Assembly: GCA_041920215.1 (NCBI GenBank) | Contig: JAYRSJ010000003.1 | Location: 202,632 to 266,631 of the forward strand | Length of the DNA stretch: 64,000 nt | Direction: 5' to 3' | Source: JAYRSJ01 sp041920215 | GTDB lineage: Bacteria > Pseudomonadota > Gammaproteobacteria > Burkholderiales > Burkholderiaceae_C | Part shown: positions 18,929 through 26,526 of the stretch, in pieces | Layout of the letters: every line of letters starts with the position of its first letter | Numbering within the stretch: position 1 is the stretch's first letter | Notes under the pieces: generated by a model | The model's database searches: none | What the model was told of the DNA's origin: nothing | The model's input: only the letters and a program-made list of their open reading frames with translations | Program-made: the position numbers and the translations under genes

Positions 18929-19720
18929 ATGGCTTTGCTGAATCTGACGCCTTTGCGCGCCTTCGATGACAACTACATCTGGATGCTGGACGACGGCCAG
19001 CAGGCGCTGGTGGTCGACCCCGGTGCGGCGGCGCCGGTGCTGCAGGCCCTGGAGCACCAGGCGCTGCGTCTGGCCGGCATTCTAGTGACCCATCACCACG
19101 GCGATCATGTGGGCGGCCTGGCACAGCTGGTCGCGGCCTGCGCCGCACCGGTCTGGGCGCCGGCCACCGAAGCCATGCCGGTTGCGGTACAGGCCTGCCG
19201 CGACGGCGACCGCCTCGGTCTGCTGGGCCAGTCCCTGCGGGTGCTGGAGGTGCCGGGCCATACCCGCGGCCATATCGCCTTCATGCTGGATGCACCCGGC
19301 GACGGCAGCAGCCCGCTGCTGTTCTGCGGCGACACGCTGTTCTCCGGCGGCTGCGGCCGCCTGTTTGAAGGCACTCCCGCCCAGATGCTGCACTCGCTGC
19401 AGCGGCTGGCAGCCCTGCCGGGCGACACGCGCGTTTGCTGCGCGCATGAATACACCTTGTCGAATCTGCGCTTTGCGCAGACCATAGCGCCCGACAACAA
19501 GGATTTGCGCGACTACCGCGCCTGGTGCGAGGCCCGCCGCGCCCAGGATCTGCCGACCCTGCCGTCCAGCCTGGCGCAGGAACTCCGCATCAACCCTTTT
19601 CTGCGCTGCGAACAGGCCGAGGTTCGTAGCGCGGTGCAGCAGCAAGCCGCGCTGGCCGACGATGCCGATATCGTCGCCGTGTTTGCCGCGCTGCGTGAAT
19701 GGAAGAACCACTACCGATGA
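18929..19720 (+). CDS. gloB: Hydroxyacylglutathione hydrolase (glyoxalase II)
   Basis: A 263-residue metallo-beta-lactamase-fold enzyme that hydrolyses S-lactoylglutathione in methylglyoxal detoxification. The metal motif THHHGDH covers residues 54-60. Further ligands are in GHTRGHI and FCGDTLFSGGCGRLFEG, and AHEYTLSNLRFA is the family-specific glutathione-side block. Length is normal. A TACAAT -10-like hexamer is at 18883-18888. The stop overlaps the next ATG (ATGA at 19717-19720), so it is coupled to the lytic transglycosylase gene. Confidence 0.97.
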   Translation: MALLNLTPLRAFDDNYIWMLDDGQQALVVDPGAAAPVLQALEHQALRLAGILVTHHHGDHVGGLAQLVAACAAPVWAPATEAMPVAVQACRDGDRLGLLGQSLRVLEVPGHTRGHIAFMLDAPGDGSSPLLFCGDTLFSGGCGRLFEGTPAQMLHSLQRLAALPGDTRVCCAHEYTLSNLRFAQTIAPDNKDLRDYRAWCEARRAQDLPTLPSSLAQELRINPFLRCEQAEVRSAVQQQAALADDADIVAVFAALREWKNHYR

Positions 19721-21252
19721 AGCCCATCCGACTGCCCACCCTGCTTTGGCCACTCAGCCTGGCCGCACTGCTGCTGAGCGGCTGCGCCAGCACGGTGCAG
19801 GCTCCCATAGGCAGCGCCGTGCCAGCGGCTGCACCAACGGCGGACGCCTTGCTGCCCAGCGCCGCACCGGCCACCGAAGCGGCGCCCAGCCTGCCGCCCG
19901 CCGCCGCACCGGCTGCGCTGCTGCAGGACAGCCTGCAGCCCGGCGTGGCGATCAATGTCGATGCGCCACTCGCGCAGGCTGATCTGTGGGAGCGGCTGCG
20001 TGGCGGTTTCGCCATGCCCGATCTGCGCAACGAGCTGGTCGAGAAGGCCGAGCAGTGGTACAGCAGCCGCCCCGACTATGTACAGCGCATGAGCAGCCGC
20101 GGCAGCCGCTACCTGTATCACATCGTCGAAGAGGTCGAGAAGCGCGGCATGCCCAGCGAGCTGGCCCTGCTGCCCTTTATCGAGAGCGCCTTCAACCCGG
20201 TGGCCATGTCCAGCGCCAAGGCCTCAGGGATCTGGCAGTTCATGCCCGCCACCGGCCGCGATTTCGACCTGCGCCAGAACGTCTTCCGCGACGACCGCCG
20301 CGACGTGCTGGCATCGACCCGCGCCGCGCTTGACTATCTGCAGCAGCTGCACAGAATGTTCGGCGACTGGCATCTGGCACTGGCCGCCTACAACTGGGGG
20401 CAGGGCAATGTGCAGCGTGCCATCAAGCGCAACGAGCGTGCGGGCCTGCCGACCGACTACGAGAGCCTACGCATGCCGGCCGAGACCCGCTACTACGTGC
20501 CCAAGCTGCAGGCGGTCAAGAACATCGTGCTGCGCCCCGAAGCTTTCGCGCTGAGCCTGCCGGCGGTCGCCAACCACCCCTACTTCCTGACCGTGACGCT
20601 GGAGCGTGATATCGATGTGGAGCTGGCCGCGCGCCTCGCCGACATGCCGCTCGACGAGTTCAAGGCCTTCAATCCGCAGGCCAACAAGCCGCTGCTGCTG
20701 GGTGCCGCCGACACCCAGCTGCTGCTGCCCTGGGACAATGCCGAGCGTTTCGCCCGCAATCTGCAGGCCCATCAAGGTCCGCTGGCCAGCTGGACCGCCT
20801 GGGTGGTGCCGCGCACGATGAAGCCGGCCGACGCCGCCGCCAAGGTCGGCATGAGCGAGGCCGCGCTGCGCGAGGTCAACCGCATCCCGCCGCGCATGCT
20901 GGTGCGCCAGGGCTCCACCTTGCTGGTGCCGCGCAGCGGCAAGCTCGACCACGATGTCTCCGAGCATCTGGCCGATACCGCCAGCCTGTCGCTCAGCCCC
21001 GAGGGCCCGCGCCTGCGCCGCCTTGCGCTCAAGGCCGGCAGGGCCGACACGGTGGCCAGCATCGCCAAGCGCTACCGTGTCAGTGCTGCGCAGGTGGCGC
21101 AATGGAACAAGGTCAGCACCAGCACTCGCTTCAAGCGCGGTGACCGCATCGTGGTCTATGCCCCGGCGCTGAACAAGGCTGCGCCGACCCGCAGCGCCAA
21201 GGCCGGCAGCGTGCGCAAGACCACCGCCGCGGCACGCAAGCCCAAGCGCTGA
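19717..21252 (+). CDS. mltD: Membrane-bound lytic murein transglycosylase D
   Basis: A 511-residue lipoprotein that cleaves peptidoglycan glycan strands with anhydro-muramyl products. The lipobox LLLSGCAS ends the signal peptide near residue 25, followed by an Ala/Pro-rich linker. The SLT domain (about residues 130-270) has the catalytic Glu in LLPFIESAFNP, then KASGIWQFMPATGRDF and ALAAYNWGQGNV. Two LysM-like repeats follow, near residues 365-410 (TAWVVPRTMKPADAAAKVG) and 440-490 (IAKRYRVSAAQVAQWNKVS). A basic tail ends the protein. The start at 19717 overlaps the gloB stop; an in-frame ATG at 19699 lies inside gloB and is less likely. Confidence 0.95.
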   Translation: MKPIRLPTLLWPLSLAALLLSGCASTVQAPIGSAVPAAAPTADALLPSAAPATEAAPSLPPAAAPAALLQDSLQPGVAINVDAPLAQADLWERLRGGFAMPDLRNELVEKAEQWYSSRPDYVQRMSSRGSRYLYHIVEEVEKRGMPSELALLPFIESAFNPVAMSSAKASGIWQFMPATGRDFDLRQNVFRDDRRDVLASTRAALDYLQQLHRMFGDWHLALAAYNWGQGNVQRAIKRNERAGLPTDYESLRMPAETRYYVPKLQAVKNIVLRPEAFALSLPAVANHPYFLTVTLERDIDVELAARLADMPLDEFKAFNPQANKPLLLGAADTQLLLPWDNAERFARNLQAHQGPLASWTAWVVPRTMKPADAAAKVGMSEAALREVNRIPPRMLVRQGSTLLVPRSGKLDHDVSEHLADTASLSLSPEGPRLRRLALKAGRADTVASIAKRYRVSAAQVAQWNKVSTSTRFKRGDRIVVYAPALNKAAPTRSAKAGSVRKTTAAARKPKR

Positions 21253-21258
21253 GCCCCC

Positions 21259-21279
21259 GGGCCTTGGCCCACAAGGCCC
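21259..21279. terminator. Possible weak hairpin after mltD
   Basis: Arms GGGCCTT and AAGGCCC around a 7-nt loop, 7 bp after the mltD stop, without a T tract. It may slow RNases or help Rho-dependent ending between the convergent mltD and MAPEG genes. It is not a classical intrinsic terminator. Confidence 0.3.
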
Positions 21280-21296
21280 GCCGCCCGCAGGGCTCG

Positions 21297-21357
21297 GGCG
21301 AAGAACAGCGCTATAGCGCTGCCCGGATCAGGCGAAGAACAGCGCTATCGCGCTGCC
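21297..21357. repeat. 27-bp direct repeat at the 3' end of the MAPEG gene
   Basis: Two copies of GGCGAAGAACAGCGCTAT-x-GCGCTGCC, at 21297-21323 and 21331-21357, differ at one base and are offset by 34 bp. The right copy encodes the last residues of the MAPEG protein and its stop codon; the left copy is an extra one downstream. The left copy contains the perfect 14-bp palindrome AGCGCTATAGCGCT. It looks like a local duplication of the gene end. Confidence 0.7.
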
Positions 21358-21717
21358 AAAGGCAGCGAACCAGGCCAGCGAGCGCAGATTGGCCTGGTCG
21401 GCCAGATACAGCGCGATATAAATCAGGCGGAAGGTGAGAAAGGACAGGGCCAGCATGTCCACCCGTGCCTGATCGGCGCCCATCTGCTGGGCCGCCAGCA
21501 CACCGGCGATGAACAGCGGCAGCGCCTCGAAACTATTGGCCTGCGCCGCATTGGCGCGCGCCTGCCAGCCGCGCAGGCCCGCCAGCCCGGCGCGCGGATT
21601 GTGGTTGTCATAGCCGCCGGCACGGCGCGGCTTGCCGAAACCCTTGGACTTGGCCAGGCCGGCGCAGACGATGGGCAGCACGGCGGCCGCGATGATGCAG
21701 TAGTTGGCGACAGTCAT
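21328..21717 (-). CDS. MAPEG family membrane protein
   Basis: A 129-residue integral membrane protein of the MAPEG family (eicosanoid/glutathione metabolism superfamily), with four hydrophobic helices. Typical blocks are NPRAGLAGLRGWQARANAAQ, then NSFEALPLFIAGVL and LSFLTFRLIYIALYLADQ. Bacterial members are mostly of unknown function, sometimes with glutathione transferase activity. It lies 23 bp downstream of recR on the same strand. Its last codons lie in a 27-bp repeat that is duplicated just after the stop. Confidence 0.88.
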   Translation of the reverse strand: MTVANYCIIAAAVLPIVCAGLAKSKGFGKPRRAGGYDNHNPRAGLAGLRGWQARANAAQANSFEALPLFIAGVLAAQQMGADQARVDMLALSFLTFRLIYIALYLADQANLRSLAWFAAFGSAIALFFA

Positions 21718-21740
21718 ATCAGTCTCGCGTTAGCAAATCG

Positions 21741-22322
21741 TCAGCGCCGGTCCGACAGCGCATGGGCGATGGTGCCCAGATCCACATACTCCAGCTCGCT
21801 GCCCACCGGCACGCCTCGCGCCAGGCGGGTGGCGCGCAGGCCGCGGGCGCGCATCGCCTCAGCCAGCACATGGGCGGTCGCCTCGCCCTCGGCGGTGAAG
21901 CTGGTGGCCAGTATCACCTCCTGCAGGCGGGCATCGGCAGCGCGCAGCAGCAGCGGCTCGGCCCCCACCTCGCGGGCGCCCAGGCCGTCCAGCGGACTGA
22001 TGCGCCCGCCCAGCACGAAGTAATAGCCGCGATAGGAACCGGTGCGCTCCAGCGCCGCCATATCGGCCGGGGACTCGACCACGCACAGCAGGGCCGCATC
22101 GCGCGTCTCGTCGCTGCAAATTGGACAGATCGGGGTCTCGCTGAAGGTGTGGCAGCGCTCGCAGTGCTGCACCTGCTGCAGGGCCTGGCCCAGCGCATCC
22201 GCCAGCCGGGCGGCGCCCTCGCGGTCATGCTGCAGCAGGTGGTAGGCCATGCGCTGGGCCGATTTCTGACCCACGCCCGGCAGGCGCCGCAGCGCCTCGA
22301 TCAGCGTCTCAAGCGCACTCAA
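21741..22322 (-). CDS. recR: Recombination mediator RecR
   Basis: A 193-residue RecR, which with RecO/RecF loads RecA at gaps. The N-terminal helix-hairpin-helix ([20 protein letters not shown]) is followed by the four zinc cysteines 54, 57, 66 and 69 ([16 protein letters not shown]). The Toprim domain has [16 protein letters not shown] and [16 protein letters not shown]. The Walker-like C-terminal [17 protein letters not shown] and [17 protein letters not shown] are intact. It lies 10 bp after ybaB in the widely conserved dnaX-ybaB-recR order. Confidence 0.98.
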   Translation of the reverse strand: MSALETLIEALRRLPGVGQKSAQRMAYHLLQHDREGAARLADALGQALQQVQHCERCHTFSETPICPICSDETRDAALLCVVESPADMAALERTGSYRGYYFVLGGRISPLDGLGAREVGAEPLLLRAADARLQEVILATSFTAEGEATAHVLAEAMRARGLRATRLARGVPVGSELEYVDLGTIAHALSDRR

Positions 22323-22332
22323 GCCGATCGAC

Positions 22333-22665
22333 TCAGAACGGGAACTTCATGCCCGGCGGCAGCGGCATGCCGGCGGTCAGCTTGCCCATCTTCTCCTGGC
22401 TGACCGTTTCGGCACGGCGTACCGCGTCATTGAAGGCCGCGGCCACCAGATCCTCCAGCATGTCCTTGTCATCGGCCAGCAGGCTGGCGTCTATGGCCAC
22501 GCGCTTGACATCGTGCTTGCAGCTCATCGTGACCTTGACCAGACCGGCACCGGACTGGCCCTCGACCTCGATGGTCGCCAGTTCGTCCTGGGCCTTCTTC
22601 AGGTTGTCCTGCATCGCCTGGGCCTGCTTCATCAGACCGGCGAGTTGACCCTTCATCATGTTCAT
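22333..22665 (-). CDS. ybaB: YbaB/EbfC nucleoid-associated protein
   Basis: A 110-residue member of the YbaB/EbfC family of small dimeric DNA-binding proteins. The N-terminal coiled coil is [20 protein letters not shown], then the beta-sheet part [21 protein letters not shown], and the C-terminal [20 protein letters not shown] and [12 protein letters not shown]. It sits between dnaX and recR and is almost certainly in one operon with them. Confidence 0.97.
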   Translation of the reverse strand: MNMMKGQLAGLMKQAQAMQDNLKKAQDELATIEVEGQSGAGLVKVTMSCKHDVKRVAIDASLLADDKDMLEDLVAAAFNDAVRRAETVSQEKMGKLTAGMPLPPGMKFPF

Positions 22666-22702
22666 GACTCCTTCAAGACTTCTTCAGTGGATGGTGGTGG
22701 GT

Positions 22703-24679
22703 TCAGTGGGGCTTGATCGAGCCCGGCACGATGCGTGCAGTCTTGTAGCGGCCCAGCAGCTGCTGCACCAGCGGGTCGCCCAGCACGATCTCCTCGGCGC
22801 GGCGCTGGCGCGCCTGACCCTGCGCTAGATCGCGCAGCGCCGGCGAATCGCCGGCCACGCCTGCTTCGATCTGCAGCTGCACCGGCTGGCCCAGCAGCTC
22901 GGCCAGAGCGAGCTGCAACTTGTCGCTGAGGCCGGACTGGCGCAACGACTCGCGCTCGACCCGCAGCGTGTAGCGCAAGGGCTGCGACTGCTCGTCGATC
23001 GCGACGCACTCGGCCTGCAGCGCCAGCTCGCGTGCCATCGCCACCAGCTTGAGCTGCTTGACCAGGCCATACCAGCGCTCGCCCAGGGCCGTTGGCACCA
23101 GAACCGCAGCCTGGCCGGCGGTCGAGGCATAGCCGCCGGCGGCCGGACCGGGATCCGCACGATCGTCGAGCTCGGCGGCTTGCCTGGCCCAGTCGGCCGG
23201 GGCGCCCTGCTCATCCTCGGCCGGCAGATCCAGCCACGGTGGGGGCTCGCCGGCCGGCAGGCTCTCGGTTTCGTTGGTGCCGGCATGCTGGACCGGCCGC
23301 GGCCGCAGACGTGCACTGGGTGAGTCAGGCTCCTCGGACTTGCCCCGCAGCCGGGCTGGCGACGCCGCCGGTGCTGCCGACACGGGCTGCACACTCGCTG
23401 CCGTGGGCGGCTCGACGGGCGCAGAGACCGTTGCAGGCGCCGGCACTGAGGCGGGTAGCTCAGCGGCTCGCAACGCGGCGGCGCTCGGCACCGCCGGCCT
23501 GACGGCCAGGCTGGGCGGGCCGCTGCGCAGCAGCGCTGCGCTGCTAGTGCGCGGCTTGTCGGCCGGCATGGCAGCCGCTCCCGCGGGCCGGAAGGCCAGC
23601 ATGCGCAGCAGCACCATCAAGAGCCCGGCATACTCATCCGGCGCCAGCGACAGCTCCTGGCGCCCGTGCAAGGCCATGCTGTACATCAGCTGCACCTCGT
23701 CGGCGGCCAGCAGCGCAGCCAGACGCTCAGCCTCGGCGGTATCGGGATCCTGCGCGTCCAGCGCGCCGGGAGCGGCCTGGGCCACCGCGATCTGCTGCAG
23801 CAGGCCGGCCATGTCCTCCAGCGTGCCGGCGGCTGACAGGCCAAGGCTGCGCAGGCCGTCGGCCTGGGCCACCAGTTCCGCGCCATTGGCGGCCACTAGC
23901 GCATCGAGTAGCGCGACCACATGGCCGCGGTCCACCGTGCCCAGCATCTGACGCACGCCGGCTTCGCTGAGCGCGCCGGCGCCGAAGGCGATGGCCTGAT
24001 CGGTCAGCGACAGCGCATCGCGCATGGAGCCACGCGCCGCACGCGCCAGCAGGCGCAGGGCACCGGGTTCGGCCTGCACCTGCTCGGTCTGCAGCACGCC
24101 GGTCAGATGGCTAAGCACGGTTTGCGGCGCCATCGGGCGCAGATTGAACTGCAGGCAGCGCGACAGCACCGTCACCGGCACCTTCTGGGGGTCCGTCGTT
24201 GCCAGCACGAACTTCAGGTAGTCGGGCGGCTCCTCCAGCGTCTTCAGCATCGCGTTGAAGGCGGTGTTCGAAAGCATATGCACTTCGTCGATCATGTAGA
24301 CCTTGAAGCGCCCGAGCACCGGTTTGTAGACGGCCTGGTCCAACAGCTGCGAGATCTCCTCGACGCCACGGTTGGAGGCCGCATCCAGCTCTACATAATC
24401 GACGAAACGGCCGGCATCGATATCGCGGCAGGCATCGCAGACGCCGCAGGGTGTCGCGGTGATCGTGCCCTGCCCGTCCGGCCCGGTGCAGTTGAGACTC
24501 TTGGCCAGGATGCGCGAGACCGTGGTCTTGCCCACGCCGCGGGTGCCGGTGAACAGATAGGCATGGTGCAGGCGCTGCTGGGTCAGGGCATTGGCCAGGG
24601 CCTGGACCACATGCTCTTGGCCCCGCAGCTCTTCGAAACTGTGGGGGCGGTACTTGCGGGCGAGAACCTGGTAGCTCAT
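22703..24679 (-). CDS. dnaX: DNA polymerase III subunit tau/gamma
   Basis: A 658-residue clamp-loader subunit. It starts MSYQVLARKYRPHSFEELRG; Walker A GTRGVGKT is at residues 45-52. The zinc module CGVCDACRDI with its upstream Cys and Walker B MIDEVHMLS follow, then the sensor 1 SRC motif. Residues from about 370 onward are a long Ala/Pro/Ser-rich linker, and the conserved tau C-terminus (GERWYGLVKQLKLVAMARELALQ) binds the polymerase. An open frame 42 codons upstream is antisense to the divergent gene's promoter region. No A-rich slippery site for a gamma frameshift was noticed, so how gamma is made, if at all, is unclear. Confidence 0.97.
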   Translation of the reverse strand: MSYQVLARKYRPHSFEELRGQEHVVQALANALTQQRLHHAYLFTGTRGVGKTTVSRILAKSLNCTGPDGQGTITATPCGVCDACRDIDAGRFVDYVELDAASNRGVEEISQLLDQAVYKPVLGRFKVYMIDEVHMLSNTAFNAMLKTLEEPPDYLKFVLATTDPQKVPVTVLSRCLQFNLRPMAPQTVLSHLTGVLQTEQVQAEPGALRLLARAARGSMRDALSLTDQAIAFGAGALSEAGVRQMLGTVDRGHVVALLDALVAANGAELVAQADGLRSLGLSAAGTLEDMAGLLQQIAVAQAAPGALDAQDPDTAEAERLAALLAADEVQLMYSMALHGRQELSLAPDEYAGLLMVLLRMLAFRPAGAAAMPADKPRTSSAALLRSGPPSLAVRPAVPSAAALRAAELPASVPAPATVSAPVEPPTAASVQPVSAAPAASPARLRGKSEEPDSPSARLRPRPVQHAGTNETESLPAGEPPPWLDLPAEDEQGAPADWARQAAELDDRADPGPAAGGYASTAGQAAVLVPTALGERWYGLVKQLKLVAMARELALQAECVAIDEQSQPLRYTLRVERESLRQSGLSDKLQLALAELLGQPVQLQIEAGVAGDSPALRDLAQGQARQRRAEEIVLGDPLVQQLLGRYKTARIVPGSIKPH

Positions 24680-24759
24680 GGGCCGGCATTCTATGTGCGC
24701 CCGCCCAGGCAGGGGCCCGGCAACTGGCCCAGGCACGCACCGGCCCGTATCGCCTGAAC

Positions 24760-24765
24760 GATAAT
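24760..24765 (+). promoter_or_regulatory. -10 element (GATAAT) of the PurM-like gene
   Basis: GATAAT ends 8 bp before the ATG at 24774, which puts the transcription start at or within a few bases of the start codon. No good -35 is visible at 16-18 bp. The transcript may be leaderless. Confidence 0.4.
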
Positions 24766-24773
24766 CCCGCGCT

Positions 24774-25898
24774 ATGAGTACCCATGCCCCCTCCTCGCCC
24801 GACACCCTCAGCTACGAACAAGCAGGGGTCAACTACGACCTGATCGATCCGCTCAAGATCGCCGCCCAGCGTGCCGCGGCGGCCACCGGCGCCCATCTGG
24901 GCGGGCACGGGTTCAGCGAGGTGGCGGCCTCGCGCGGCGAGTCGGCCTATGTGGTCGATGTAGGCCCCTTCTACCTGGCGTCCATCGTCGAGTGCCTGGG
25001 CACCAAGACCCTGGTGGCGGACGAGATGAGCCAGCTGACCGGCAAGAGCTTCTACGCCGGCATCGCCCAGGACACGATCGCGATGGCGATCAACGACCTG
25101 ATCACCGTCGGCGCCACGCCGCTGGTGGTGCAGGCTTACTGGGCCGCCGGCGGCTCGGATTGGTTTGGCGACAAGCTGCGCGCCAAGGCCCTGGTGGACG
25201 GTTGGAAGCAGGCCTGCGACACCTGCCAGGTGGCCTGGGGCGGCGGCGAGACGCCGGCGCTGGCCGGCATCGTCGAAGGCGGCCGCATCGACCTGGCCGC
25301 TTCCTGTACCGGCCTGATCAATCCCAAGGAACGGCTGTCGGTCGGCGACAAGCTCGGCGCCGGCGACGCCATCGTGCTGCTGGCCTCCAGCGGCATCCAT
25401 GCCAACGGCCTGAGCTTGGCCCGCAAGCTGGTGGAGCGCCTGCCGCAGGGCTATCTGACCGAGATCGCGCCCGGCCTCAGCTATGGCGAGGCTCTGCTGG
25501 CACCCACCGTGCTGTACTCGCCGGTCACCGAGGCCCTGTACAAGGCCGGTATCACGCCGCACTACTGCGCCAACATCACCGGCCACGGCTGGCGCAAGCT
25601 GCTGCGCCACCCGGCGAGCTTCACCTACCGCATCCACACGGTGCCACCGGTGACACCGGTGCTGAAGTTCATCCAGCAGCAGGCCAAGCAGGACGATCGC
25701 GAGGCCTACTCGACCCTCAATATGGGTGCCGGCTTCGCGATCTTCGTCAGGGCCGAGGACGCCCAGCGCACCACCGAGGTGGCACGCGCCTGCGGCATCG
25801 AGGCCTGGGTGGCCGGCCGACTCGAAGAAGGCCCCAAGCAGCTGCTGATCGAGCCGCTGAACATCCGCTTTAGCGACGACGATCTGCAGCTGCGCTGA
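24774..25898 (+). CDS. PurM (AIR synthetase)-like protein
   Basis: A 374-residue protein of the PurM/AIR-synthase-related fold. It has the start LSYEQAGVNYDLIDPLK, the middle AQDTIAMAINDLITVGATPLV, GGGETPALAGIVEGGRIDLA, and LLASSGIHANGLSLARKLVE, all parallel to PurM. However, the PurM signature GTDGVGTK is replaced by ECLGTKTLVADE, so the loop lacks the Asp-Gly-Val. It is also longer than PurM (about 345). It may be a paralogue that acts on another phosphoribosyl or aminated substrate while the true purM lies elsewhere, or an unusual PurM. It is divergent from dnaX and followed 32 bp later by sirB2. Confidence 0.8.
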   Translation: MSTHAPSSPDTLSYEQAGVNYDLIDPLKIAAQRAAAATGAHLGGHGFSEVAASRGESAYVVDVGPFYLASIVECLGTKTLVADEMSQLTGKSFYAGIAQDTIAMAINDLITVGATPLVVQAYWAAGGSDWFGDKLRAKALVDGWKQACDTCQVAWGGGETPALAGIVEGGRIDLAASCTGLINPKERLSVGDKLGAGDAIVLLASSGIHANGLSLARKLVERLPQGYLTEIAPGLSYGEALLAPTVLYSPVTEALYKAGITPHYCANITGHGWRKLLRHPASFTYRIHTVPPVTPVLKFIQQQAKQDDREAYSTLNMGAGFAIFVRAEDAQRTTEVARACGIEAWVAGRLEEGPKQLLIEPLNIRFSDDDLQLR

Positions 25899-25930
25899 GA
25901 CGAGGCCGACGGCTGGGCAGGAGTGTTGCG

Positions 25931-26308
25931 ATGGACTGGTTCTACGGCGGCATGCTGGATATGCATCGCGCACTGGGCTGGGCCAGCATCGCCCTGCTCA
26001 TGCTGCGCGGCCTGGCCCTGCTGTGGCGCGAGGAACTGGCCGACGACGACCGGGTGCGCGCCATCAGCTTCGGCATCCACTTCCTTCTGGCCATCTCGGG
26101 CCTGAGCCTCTGGGGCCTGCTGCATCACAACCCGCTGCGTGACACCTGGCTGCTGGCCAAGCTCCTGGCCCTGGCCGCCTACGCACCCTGCGCGCACTGG
26201 GCCATCGTGAAGAACGAGTACCGTGCGCTGGCCTACGTGGCGGCCCTGCTGCTGCTGGGCTATGCGATGGCCACGTCCCTGAGCCGTTCAGCACTGCCAG
26301 GTTTCTGA
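25931..26308 (+). CDS. SirB2-family integral membrane protein
   Basis: A 125-residue membrane protein with four hydrophobic helices, matching the SirB family (SirB2): N-terminal YGGMLDMHRALGWASIALL, then IHFLLAISGLSLW, and the C-terminal LLLGYAMATSLSRSALPGF. SirB2 was named from Salmonella virulence-gene regulation, but its biochemical role is unknown. A CAGGAG ribosome site lies 9 bp before the ATG. It ends 53 bp before the SRP RNA gene. Confidence 0.82.
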   Translation: MDWFYGGMLDMHRALGWASIALLMLRGLALLWREELADDDRVRAISFGIHFLLAISGLSLWGLLHHNPLRDTWLLAKLLALAAYAPCAHWAIVKNEYRALAYVAALLLLGYAMATSLSRSALPGF

Positions 26309-26348
26309 ACGCGACGCGTACTCGGGCGGCGAGTCGTCGCGCATCGCA

Positions 26349-26354
26349 TACAAT
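26349..26354 (+). promoter_or_regulatory. -10 element of the SRP RNA gene
   Basis: TACAAT lies 7 bp before the first base of the RNA. The stretch between them is GC-rich (GAGCGCT), as in stable-RNA promoters under stringent control. No TTGACA-like -35 is evident at the usual distance. Confidence 0.6.
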
Positions 26355-26361
26355 GAGCGCT

Positions 26362-26456
26362 GACGGGCCTCCTCGCATGGAAGCGCGGCCAACCGGGTCA
26401 GGTGGGGAACCAAGCAGCCCTAGCCGTTGCGACCAGTGCCGGGGGTAAGGCTCGTC
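26362..26456 (+). ncRNA. ffs: 4.5S signal recognition particle RNA
   Basis: A 95-nt small SRP RNA that forms the SRP with Ffh and targets nascent membrane proteins to FtsY. The conserved apical Ffh-binding domain is present: GGTCAGGTGGGGAACCAAGC with the following AGCC corresponds to the E. coli GGTCAGG...GAAGCAGCC core. The ends pair (GACGGGCC at 26362-26369 with GGCTCGTC at 26449-26456, one G-U), which defines the boundaries. Length is close to the E. coli RNA (114 nt before trimming of ends). It stands alone between sirB2 and arsA. Confidence 0.93.
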
Positions 26457-26526
26457 AACCCCATCTCCCGCCCCGCGCGCCTGCAGCACAATTTGCAGAT
26501 CCACAGCTCTCCGCCAGGAGTTCGCC

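Noticed and set aside
24774..25898. Naming the gene purM
   Set aside because: The GTDGVGTK signature is missing and the protein is longer than PurM, so the symbol was withheld.
24111..25973. A 620-codon minus-strand frame over dnaX and the PurM-like gene
   Set aside because: It lies antisense to the PurM-like gene and out of frame with dnaX; no motif supports it.
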